NCBI RefSeq assembly: GCF_003570995.1
Contig: NZ_QXIY01000001.1
Location: 1 to 47,221, forward strand
Direction: 5' to 3'
DNA: 47,221 bases
From: Candidatus Cryosericum septentrionale
GTDB taxonomy: Bacteria > Caldisericota > Caldisericia > Cryosericales > Cryosericaceae
The translations under genes were made by a program, and so were the position numbers. The number at the start of each line of letters is the position of its first letter. Within the stretch, counting starts at the first letter, position 1. The notes below the pieces were generated by a model. The model saw only the letters and a program-made list of their open reading frames with translations, was not told the origin of the DNA and did not search any database. This document shows, in pieces, positions 34,388 through 41,876 of the stretch.

Positions 34388-35680
34388 ATGGTACGAGTAT
34401 TCACGTCGGCCAAGATACTTGATACTGGGCGGGGAAGTGATGACGCGACGCGCGTCGTGGATATTCTTGTGGACGGAATGAAGATCAGCCGCATCGCTGA
34501 CCACGTGGATCCGCCCATGGGCGCCACCGTCGTTGACGCGTCGAGGTACTTGGTTACTCCTGGGTTTGTCAACGCCCATGGGCACCTTGCCATGACGCTG
34601 CTGCGCGGGCTTGCCGACGAAGTGTCGCTTGACGTGTGGTTGCATGACTACATGTTTCCACGCGAAGCTCTCATGAATGGTGACGACATCTACTATGGTA
34701 GCTTACTTGCACTTGCCGAAGGCATCATGTCCGGGACGACGACGTTCGCCGAGATGTACTTCTTCGAAGACGATGTGGCTCGGGCTGTGGACGAGGCCGG
34801 CGTACGAGCCAATCTCTCGACGGGTACCGCCTCCCTCGACAACGAGCGGGGCAAGCTGGAGAAGTCTGAAGAGTTCGTCGTGCGCTGGAACAACAAGGCC
34901 GATGGTCGCATCAGGACTAGTTTCGGCCCTCACGCTCCCTATACGGCGAGCCCGGAGTTCATTCGGGAGAACTTCGAACGTGCCCGCGATCTTGGCGTCA
35001 TCGTGCAGTTTCACCTTCACGAGACAGCCAAGGAGATCGAGGAGTTCACTGCAGCGTATGGGACGTCTCCCATCTCGTACTACGCTGACCAGGGATACTT
35101 CAAGAATCCACCGCGGCTTCTGGCTGCCCACTGTGTCCACATGACCGCCCATGACACAGAGATCCTGCGTGATGCGGGGGCAAGCATTGTCCTGAATGTC
35201 CAGAGCAACCTCAAGCTCGGGTCCGGCATCGCTGACTACAGGCTCCTGCTGGGCAGCGGAGTGAACCTTTGTGTCGGAACGGACGGAGCGGCCAGCAATG
35301 ACAACCTCGATATGCTGGAGGAATTGCGGGTGCTGGGTTTACTTATGAAAGGTTCGACCATGGACGCCTCGGGTATCAGCAATGCCAGTCTCCTTGCGAT
35401 GGCGACCGCCAACGGAGGTCGAGCTCTCGGGTTTGATGACGTGGGAACGCTGAGCGAGGGGGCTGCAGCTGACCTGGTCTTCTGGGATCTCGAGGATGAA
35501 TCGTTCTGTCCAAGGAACAACGTGGTCTCCCATTTCCTCTGGTCGGCAAACAGTCGAGCTGTCGACTCGGTCATGGTTGCCGGCTCCTGGGTCATGGAGC
35601 ACAGGCAGTTGCTGGGCATTGATATCGACAAGGTGCGATTTGAGGTGGCACGGAGGGCGCGTCGCCTGGCGAGTGGATGA
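34388..35680 (+). CDS. mtaD: 5'-methylthioadenosine / S-adenosylhomocysteine / adenosine deaminase (amidohydrolase)
   Basis: A zinc-dependent deaminase of the COG0402 amidohydrolase group that turns MTA, SAH or adenosine into the inosine form. 430 aa from the ATG at 34388. Metal ligands: the HGH pair in VNAHGHLAM, H in VQFHLHETAKE, H in AAHCVHM, and D in VGTDGAASNDNLDM. The close placement after speD-aminopropyltransferase, whose by-product is MTA, supports the MTA role; the exact substrate needs an assay. It overlaps pncC by ATGA. Confidence 0.9.
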   Translation: MVRVFTSAKILDTGRGSDDATRVVDILVDGMKISRIADHVDPPMGATVVDASRYLVTPGFVNAHGHLAMTLLRGLADEVSLDVWLHDYMFPREALMNGDDIYYGSLLALAEGIMSGTTTFAEMYFFEDDVARAVDEAGVRANLSTGTASLDNERGKLEKSEEFVVRWNNKADGRIRTSFGPHAPYTASPEFIRENFERARDLGVIVQFHLHETAKEIEEFTAAYGTSPISYYADQGYFKNPPRLLAAHCVHMTAHDTEILRDAGASIVLNVQSNLKLGSGIADYRLLLGSGVNLCVGTDGAASNDNLDMLEELRVLGLLMKGSTMDASGISNASLLAMATANGGRALGFDDVGTLSEGAAADLVFWDLEDESFCPRNNVVSHFLWSANSRAVDSVMVAGSWVMEHRQLLGIDIDKVRFEVARRARRLASG

Positions 35681-36201
35681 GCGAAAACGCGGACGAGGGT
35701 CTCGTGGCGGTTGCCGGAGCACTCTTGAACCTCCTGGCTCAGCACGGCTGGCGCCTGGGTACGGCTGAGTCGCTCACCGGGGGGATGGTCGGAGAAGCCA
35801 TCACTGCTGTGCCAGGAGCGTCGGTGTCATATATGGGCGGCGTGATCAGCTACACGGACCGGGAGAAGACAGCACTGTTGGGAGTACCGGCCGAGTTGCT
35901 GGAGAAGTGTGGCGCTATCAGCGTCGAGGTGGCAGAAGCTATGGCTCAGGGCTGCAGGGAGAGGTTGAACGTGCAGGTAGGGCTTGCGACGACAGGAGTA
36001 GCCGGACCGACATCGGACGGCAGAGGTACGCCTGTCGGGACCGTGTTCGTAGCCTGTGCGACACCACGAGCGTGCACAGTGGAGCGACTACTGCTGGACG
36101 GGGACCGACTCCACATCCGCGTCGAATCGACACGTGCAGCCCTGCGGCTGGCCATCCGACTCGTAACGGCAACCCTGCCAGGGGCGGAGGAGATGACATG
36201 A
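35677..36201 (+). CDS. pncC: Nicotinamide-nucleotide amidohydrolase (CinA C-terminal domain)
   Basis: Deamidates NMN to nicotinate mononucleotide in NAD recycling. 174 aa stand-alone CinA-C domain (PncC), without the N-terminal COG1058 domain. Motifs: GTAESLTGGMVGEAITAVPG, SYMGGVISYTDREK, LATTGVAGPTSDGRGTPVGT. It is translationally coupled to both the deaminase and amrS. Its product feeds the NadE branch encoded at 12987-13814. Confidence 0.92.
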   Translation: MSENADEGLVAVAGALLNLLAQHGWRLGTAESLTGGMVGEAITAVPGASVSYMGGVISYTDREKTALLGVPAELLEKCGAISVEVAEAMAQGCRERLNVQVGLATTGVAGPTSDGRGTPVGTVFVACATPRACTVERLLLDGDRLHIRVESTRAALRLAIRLVTATLPGAEEMT

Positions 36202-37208
36202 AACCAGCGAGGCTCAGTCGTGTGGAGGAGAGCGGGGCCGTCAAGTGCCTTGCCTGCGCTCATGGGTGTGTGGTTACTGAAGGCAGAACAGGATTGTGCG
36301 GTGTACGTCGCACGGTGAAGGGAGAACTGCAATCCATGGTCTATGGTCTCCCGGCCTCGGTTGCCCTCGATCCTATTGAGAAGAAGCCGCTGTACCACTT
36401 CTTTCCAGGATCGACCGCGCTCTCACTGGGCACATTCGGATGCAATTTCACCTGCGCTTTCTGCCAGAACTACGAACTCTCGCAGGCACGAGATATCGAT
36501 GAGGAGCTGTCCCGTCTGCCTTTCCTGGACCCGGAAGCCGTTGTGCAACTGGCGCTGCGGCAGGGAGCGTCATCGATCGCCTGCACATACAATGAGCCCG
36601 CAGTGTGGGCGGAATACGCCCTGGACATTGCTGTACAGGCAAGAGAAGCCGGCTTGCGCACGGTGTTCGTGTCCAATGGATTCTACTCCCGCGAGCTTCT
36701 GGATGAAGCGCTACCCCTGATCGATGCCTACAATATCGACCTGAAGTCGTTCTCCGACGACTTCTACCGACGCGTGTGCGGCGGGCGCCTCCAGCCTGTC
36801 CTCGATGCCATACGAGCGATCCATGAGGCAGGAGCCTGGGAGGAGATCACGTCGTTGATCATCCCTGGGCTCAACGACTCTGAGCATGAACTGAGGGCCA
36901 TGGCGCACTTCGTTGCGTCAATCGACCCTGCGATACCGTGGCACGTCTCGCGGTTCTTTCCGATGTACCATATGCAGGATACGCCGATCACGCCGGCTGC
37001 TTCAATCGAGAGGGCGGTACAGGTCGGACATGAGGAAGGGCTGCTCCATGTCTATTCGGGGAACCTTTCAGTCCACGATGGATCCAGCAATACGGTGTGC
37101 CCACGATGTGGGGCAACAGTCGTGGAACGGCAGGGCTACACCGTGACAGCCCGGACAGGCCTGACGTGTCCGACGTGTGGGACTCACATCAAGGGGGTGG
37201 ACCGATGA
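36198..37208 (+). CDS. amrS: AmmeMemoRadiSam system radical SAM enzyme AmrS
   Basis: 336 aa radical-SAM protein of the COG1180 (PflA-like) branch. The start is ATG at 36198 overlapping the pncC stop as ATGA. N-terminal cysteines C17, C20, C24 and C34 form a first cluster; the SAM motif is C82-C86-C89 (GCNFTCAFCQNYELSQ). At the C-terminus CPRCG and CPTCG make a zinc-ribbon-like pair. It is always found with a Memo and an AMMECR1 protein; the reaction is not established, with RNA or protein modification proposed. Confidence 0.93.
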   Translation: MKPARLSRVEESGAVKCLACAHGCVVTEGRTGLCGVRRTVKGELQSMVYGLPASVALDPIEKKPLYHFFPGSTALSLGTFGCNFTCAFCQNYELSQARDIDEELSRLPFLDPEAVVQLALRQGASSIACTYNEPAVWAEYALDIAVQAREAGLRTVFVSNGFYSRELLDEALPLIDAYNIDLKSFSDDFYRRVCGGRLQPVLDAIRAIHEAGAWEEITSLIIPGLNDSEHELRAMAHFVASIDPAIPWHVSRFFPMYHMQDTPITPAASIERAVQVGHEEGLLHVYSGNLSVHDGSSNTVCPRCGATVVERQGYTVTARTGLTCPTCGTHIKGVDR

Positions 37209-38020
37209 TACGAAATGCCGTTGTTGCCGGGCAGTTTTACCCGGCGGAGGCTCATGAACTGCGCAGCGACGTCGAGGGATACATCGAGGGCGCACGTATC
37301 CCAGCCGACGTCGTCGGTGCCGGTGCTGAATGCAGGGGGTTGATCGTTCCTCATGCCGGGTACGTGTACTCGGGTCCAGTGGCGGGAGGGGGTTACGCCT
37401 GTCTCGCGAGCCTGGACAAATCTGCGCACACGACCGTGGTCGTCCTTGCCCCGAGTCACCACGTGTGGTTCAAGGGTGCGGTACTCCCGGAAGCAGACGT
37501 GTTCCGAACGCCACTAGGAGACATCAACGTTTCGGATGCAGCGAAACTCCTGACGAAGGGCTCCTCGGTTTTCACGTCCGGTGAGGCCCATGCACTGGAG
37601 CACGCGGTCGAAGTGCAGTTGCCATTCCTGCAGGTATCTCTCATGGACTTCAGCATCATTCCATTGGTACTGGGAGAAGTGGACACAGAGAGCCTGGCTC
37701 AGGAGCTCCTGGCACTGAATCTTCCTCACATGCTCGTCGTCGCCTCCAGTGACCTCAGTCACTATGATCCATATGATATGGCAGTGGAACATGACCACAC
37801 CACGATTGGGCACATATTGGAGGGAGAGGGCGACAAGCTGGGTGGCGACGATGCCTGTGGGTTTATGCCGATCAGGACGATCCTCGCCATGGCACGCATA
37901 TGTGGCTGGAGGTCCCGTCTCGTCGACTACAGGAATTCTGGTGACACTGCAGGGGACAAGTCCGCCGTCGTCGGATATGCGTCGATTGGCTTCTGGGAGG
38001 ACAGGAATGGGCATGAATGA
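37205..38020 (+). CDS. amrB: AmmeMemoRadiSam system protein AmrB (Memo family)
   Basis: 271 aa, related to human MEMO1 and to LigB-type dioxygenases. The family iron/metal-type residues are visible: H in LIVPHAGYVYSG, H in APSHHVWFKG, and SSDLSHYDPYD. Start ATG at 37205 overlaps amrS as ATGA, and the 3' end overlaps amrA by 14 bp. The conserved histidines suggest a metal site; the substrate is unknown. Confidence 0.93.
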   Translation: MIRNAVVAGQFYPAEAHELRSDVEGYIEGARIPADVVGAGAECRGLIVPHAGYVYSGPVAGGGYACLASLDKSAHTTVVVLAPSHHVWFKGAVLPEADVFRTPLGDINVSDAAKLLTKGSSVFTSGEAHALEHAVEVQLPFLQVSLMDFSIIPLVLGEVDTESLAQELLALNLPHMLVVASSDLSHYDPYDMAVEHDHTTIGHILEGEGDKLGGDDACGFMPIRTILAMARICGWRSRLVDYRNSGDTAGDKSAVVGYASIGFWEDRNGHE

Positions 38021-38582
38021 ACATGAACGCCTTCAATTGCTTGTGCTGGCACGTGAATCGATTCGTATGCGGCTGCTGGATGCACACGAACTGACACCGA
38101 CGCGCGAGGAATTCCCTGATGATAAGTTCTGGCAGGATCAGGGAGTGTTCGTCACGTTGACCGAGCATGGAGAGCTTCGAGGCTGCATCGGGACGATCAT
38201 GCCCGTGTCTCCTCTGGTTCAGGCGGTTGCGTCCAATGCGCTGTCGGCGGCTTTCAGCGACCCACGGTTCGAACCCGTTGAGGAGTCGGAGTTTGCAGAC
38301 CTGTCTATCGAGGTCTCTCTGCTTTCTGTTCCAGCTGAGCTCGCCTTCTCCTCGCTAGCGGACCTTCAATCGAAGCTGGCGGCAACACGTCCCGGCGTCA
38401 TTCTTCGGCGTGGAGTCTATCAGGCCACATTCCTGCCACAGGTCTGGGAGCAGCTACCCAACGTCCACGGATTCCTCGAGGCTCTTTGCCACAAGGCTGG
38501 ACTCCACACGGAGAGCCTCTCTCAGCCGGGTCTGAGCGTTTTCACCTACACCGTCGAGGCGTTCTCCGAGGACTGCAAGTAG
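38007..38582 (+). CDS. amrA: AmmeMemoRadiSam system protein AmrA (AMMECR1 family)
   Basis: 191 aa. The hallmark LRGCIGT motif is at about residues 58-64 (GELRGCIGTIMP), along with FSDPRFEPV and VILRRGVYQATFLPQVWEQLP. The start is ATG at 38007 with GGGAGGACAGG upstream; a second ATG at 38013 is possible. The last 37 bp overlap the convergent C69 peptidase gene. The function of the family is unproven; the conserved Cys may be catalytic or bind a modified residue. Confidence 0.93.
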   Translation: MGMNEHERLQLLVLARESIRMRLLDAHELTPTREEFPDDKFWQDQGVFVTLTEHGELRGCIGTIMPVSPLVQAVASNALSAAFSDPRFEPVEESEFADLSIEVSLLSVPAELAFSSLADLQSKLAATRPGVILRRGVYQATFLPQVWEQLPNVHGFLEALCHKAGLHTESLSQPGLSVFTYTVEAFSEDCK

Positions 38583-39877
38583 GCAGGCCACAGACGCACG
38601 AGATCCCTGTTCTCCCGCCGCCATTGCAGAGAGAACACGAGGGAGTGTCTCGTCGGGTGGTCCAGTGGCTCAATCGCTTTCCAGAGGGCAACGCGGTACT
38701 CTTTCTCGAGCTCGAAGCACTCCCTTGCAGCCTGCTTCCGGTACTCCGGTGCGGCACCTGCCATCATCCCCTCGAAGTGCTGTTCGAGCGGGGCTCGCAA
38801 CTTCTCGATAGCCTTATGTTTCTCGGCGTAGTTGTTCTGCAGGTTCCGTGAGATGCGCTCGTTCTCGAGCCAGTAGTTGAGCGCCTCTTCCTGCTGGTTC
38901 TCACCGAACATCCCGGCACCTTCGGCATCCAGCGCGATCGGTTTGAACGGGACGATGCACGGCGCCGATGCGCCTGTGACCCACGCGACGGGCCCTGACT
39001 TGTCGAGGTCGGCCACCATGCTTCCGACAGTCTGATCGCCCACAAGACCGCCAAAATGCATGCACACCGAACCGACACTGCCTGCTGAGAGAGCATAGCC
39101 CAGGTCGTCATGCTGACGCAGCGCTGCTTTCATCGTTGCTGCAGTGGCTGGCGCCCCTGAATCGAGAGCGCTGAGACTGCTGGCACGACGCGCGTGTGCT
39201 CTGGAGAACTTGGTAAACAGAGGGTCTGAAAATGAGGCTGCGAAATCCATCCTGTCCTTGCCGCGTCGCAGATGCTTCTGCTCGGCGAAGGCTTCGGCAC
39301 CTGGCGACAGCTCATCCCAGTCGGAGCCGATCGTCAGGAGGTTGGAGATCGCCCCGGCTCCGCTGATCTGCTTGCGAGCCCACTGCTTTCCGACCGTCTC
39401 CAGGACCCAAGCCTCAGTTGTATCAGCGACCAGGAAGCTGTTGTTGTAGAAAAACTGCTTGGTGAAGCCACAGTTGCCACCCTGGCCATGTTGTTCCAGC
39501 AGAGTAATGATCACATCTACGGCTGAGCGAGCACTGTCGCAGCGTTCCAGAGCCAGCCTGAGTAAGTCCATGCCGGTCAGCCCCGTTTTGCCGTATCCCC
39601 CACGGGTGAAGACCGCCTCATTGCCGATGGCGATGCCATGTTCATTGACGCCCATCTCGGCACCCCACATCCAGAAAGGTCTGCAGAGCAGAACGGCGTT
39701 CGTCTCCCGCACCTGATCGACTTCGATGTAGGTCGTCTTGAGTCTCGGCTCGCTGTGGGTCCTGTGTGGCACACCCGTCAGGAGCTGGGCCTCGTTCGGC
39801 TCGCGGTCGCTGTTTTTTGCCAGGAAGGTGTGGGCATCTGTGGAGGTTGCTGCGAGAGCCGCAATCGTATCACACAT
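38546..39877 (-). CDS. Peptidase family C69 dipeptidase (secernin-like)
   Basis: 443 aa N-terminal-nucleophile hydrolase that cleaves dipeptides. After Met removal C2 (MCDTIAALA) becomes the nucleophile. Supporting text: FLAKNSDREPNEAQ, GVNEHGIAIGNEAVFTR, GLTGMDLLRLALERCDSA, and SFLVADTTEAWVLETVGKQWA. No signal peptide. It lies 77 bp downstream of oppC in the same direction but has the higher GC of the left part of the window, so it probably predates the peptide-uptake block. Its 3' end overlaps amrA antisense by 37 bp. Confidence 0.9.
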   Translation of the reverse strand: MCDTIAALAATSTDAHTFLAKNSDREPNEAQLLTGVPHRTHSEPRLKTTYIEVDQVRETNAVLLCRPFWMWGAEMGVNEHGIAIGNEAVFTRGGYGKTGLTGMDLLRLALERCDSARSAVDVIITLLEQHGQGGNCGFTKQFFYNNSFLVADTTEAWVLETVGKQWARKQISGAGAISNLLTIGSDWDELSPGAEAFAEQKHLRRGKDRMDFAASFSDPLFTKFSRAHARRASSLSALDSGAPATAATMKAALRQHDDLGYALSAGSVGSVCMHFGGLVGDQTVGSMVADLDKSGPVAWVTGASAPCIVPFKPIALDAEGAGMFGENQQEEALNYWLENERISRNLQNNYAEKHKAIEKLRAPLEQHFEGMMAGAAPEYRKQAARECFELEKEYRVALWKAIEPLDHPTRHSLVFSLQWRRENRDLVRLWPAYLQSSENASTV

Positions 39878-39954
39878 GTTGTGCCCCCAATGGGCACCGA
39901 CATCAGATTCTTGCTATTCTGGTGCCAGTGCCCGATAGAAGAATTAGACGGAAC

Positions 39955-40905
39955 TCAATTCTTAAGAAAGGGATCCATTGCATCCCTGAGACCATCTCCG
40001 AGAAAGTTATAAGCGAGAACGGTCAGAAAGATAGCGGCGCCAGGAAAGAATGCCATCCATGGAGCATTTCCAATAAACCGCTGTCCGTCATTGAGAATGG
40101 CCCCCCAGCTTGGCGTGGGAGGTTGTACCCCGAGCCCGATGAATGAAAGAGCTGCTTCGGTGAGGATGACTCCTGGAATAGACATGGATACTGTGACGAT
40201 GATAGGGGCGAGACAATTGGGGAGTATATGACGCAGGATAATACGACGGTCGCTCATTCCAATGGCGCGTGCTGCCTCGATATACTCCTTGGATCGTATG
40301 GACAGTACCTGACCCCGGATCAGTCGAGCATCTCCTGCCCAGTCGACGAGAGCGAGAGCAATAAAGAGACTGAGAATTCCACGTCCGATGGCGAAGATGA
40401 TGGCAATGGCGAACAGAAGGCTTGGAAATGCAAACATGATGTCGGCCAGGCGCATAATCAGCAGGTCAATCCAGCCCCCGTAGTAGCCGGAAATAGCTCC
40501 GAGAAGGACACCAATGCCCACACTCACGATAACGGGAAGAAATGCAACTGCAATGGAGATACGGCTGCCATAAATGATGCGGCTGAACAAATCGCGTCCG
40601 AACTGATCTGTGCCAAACAAATGATCGCGGGAAGGAGGCAGCAAAGCGTTGTCAAGATTCTGGTCCCGATAACTGTAGGGGGCAATAACGCTCGCAAAGA
40701 CGGCAGTCAGAATTAACACGCTAATAATGATAAGCCCTGCCATTGCCAGCCGGTGCTTTTTTAGACGATGCCAGATATCCGTGATCATAGACGTCTGTCG
40801 GGCCTCTGCCTCACTTTCTGCAGCAAGAAGCTCTTCATCTTTCTCCTGAACCGTAGTGAATGGCGCACCACCCGTTTCCGGCTTGTTCTGTTTTGGGCTA
40901 ATCAT
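39955..40905 (-). CDS. Peptide ABC transporter permease, OppC/DppC type
   Basis: 316 aa from the ATG at 40905 (MISPKQNKPETGG), overlapping the oppB-type stop by 8 bp; the longer form (40977) is unsupported. There is a cytoplasmic N-terminal ~60 residues, a first helix AMAGLIIISVLILTAVFASV, then the binding-protein-dependent permease domain with the EAA loop EYIEAARAIGMSDRRIILRHILPN. Membrane protein for di/oligopeptide uptake. The partner ATPase subunits are not in the window. Confidence 0.92.
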   Translation of the reverse strand: MISPKQNKPETGGAPFTTVQEKDEELLAAESEAEARQTSMITDIWHRLKKHRLAMAGLIIISVLILTAVFASVIAPYSYRDQNLDNALLPPSRDHLFGTDQFGRDLFSRIIYGSRISIAVAFLPVIVSVGIGVLLGAISGYYGGWIDLLIMRLADIMFAFPSLLFAIAIIFAIGRGILSLFIALALVDWAGDARLIRGQVLSIRSKEYIEAARAIGMSDRRIILRHILPNCLAPIIVTVSMSIPGVILTEAALSFIGLGVQPPTPSWGAILNDGQRFIGNAPWMAFFPGAAIFLTVLAYNFLGDGLRDAMDPFLKN

Positions 40906-41821
40906 AACGGATCGTCGGATCAAGATACGCATACAGGATGTCAACGAACAGATTGATGAGAACGAAGATAATGGCAACGAAAATTACCCCTCCCTGAATC
41001 ATCGGGTAGTCGAGATCAAGAGTGCTGTTTATGAGCAATTTTCCAACTCCTGGTATCTGAAAGACTGTCTCTGTTAAAGCAGCTCCGGTAAGCAACCCAC
41101 CGAATTGCATTCCGATCAGAGTAACGACGGGGATAAGGGCATTCCGGAAGACGTGTCGAAAAATGACTATTCGCTCTGGTGCTCCTTTTGCACGTGCAGT
41201 CCGCACATAGTCCATGCGGATTACCTCGAGAATGGAAGAGCGTGTCATGCGTGCGATTGAGGCTGAATAGATGAGCCCCAGTGTAACTGAAGGTAGGACA
41301 AGATCGCGGAGTCCTTCAAAACCAGAGACGTGAAACCACCCAAGTTTGACGGCGAAAAACAGTTGCAGGAGCATCGCCAGCCAGAAAACAGGCATTGAGA
41401 CGCCGATAAATGCGAATAACATGCTGAACGTATCCCAAACGGAATAGCGTCTCACGGCTGAAATAATGCCAGATGAAAGGCCGATCAGAAGCCCTATGAT
41501 AAGGGCGCCGAACGTCAGTTTGATCGTTGCCGGCATGCGCTCGAGGATAAGCGACATCACCGAAGCCTTGAATTTGTACGAGTTCCCAAGGTCTCCACGC
41601 AGTACACCTTTCACGAACTCGAAATATTGTACAACCAGAGGTTTATCCAGTCCAAGTTGATGTCGGAGTTTTGTAACGAGTACTTCATTTCCTGACAGCT
41701 TTCCCAGCAGTACCTTTGCTGGGTCGCCCGGAACAACATGCATCAAGATGAACGTTACCAGAGTTACTCCCCACAGCACCAAGATGAGCAGGAGCAACCG
41801 GCGAATAATATAGTTTCTCAT
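40898..41821 (-). CDS. Peptide ABC transporter permease, OppB/DppB type
   Basis: 307 aa with six predicted helices. The N-terminus MRNYIIRRLLLLILVLWGVT and the EAA loop DYVRTARAKGAPERIVIFRHVFRNALIP are typical. A GAGGAAC ribosome site precedes the ATG. It lies 55 bp after the solute-binding gene, separated by a 10-bp hairpin (41839-41864), a common arrangement that lowers permease expression relative to the binding protein. Confidence 0.93.
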   Translation of the reverse strand: MRNYIIRRLLLLILVLWGVTLVTFILMHVVPGDPAKVLLGKLSGNEVLVTKLRHQLGLDKPLVVQYFEFVKGVLRGDLGNSYKFKASVMSLILERMPATIKLTFGALIIGLLIGLSSGIISAVRRYSVWDTFSMLFAFIGVSMPVFWLAMLLQLFFAVKLGWFHVSGFEGLRDLVLPSVTLGLIYSASIARMTRSSILEVIRMDYVRTARAKGAPERIVIFRHVFRNALIPVVTLIGMQFGGLLTGAALTETVFQIPGVGKLLINSTLDLDYPMIQGGVIFVAIIFVLINLFVDILYAYLDPTIRYD

Positions 41822-41838
41822 AGTTCCTCCGCAGCATG

Positions 41839-41864
41839 ACCCGGCTGGGATATGCCAGCCGGGT
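41839..41864 (-). promoter_or_regulatory. Intercistronic hairpin between binding-protein and permease genes
   Basis: ACCCGGCTGG and CCAGCCGGGT are perfect 10-bp arms with a 6-nt loop. On the minus (coding) strand no T-tract follows, so it is more likely an mRNA-stabilising or attenuating element than a full terminator. Confidence 0.6.
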
Positions 41865-41876
41865 GAATTTTTCTGG

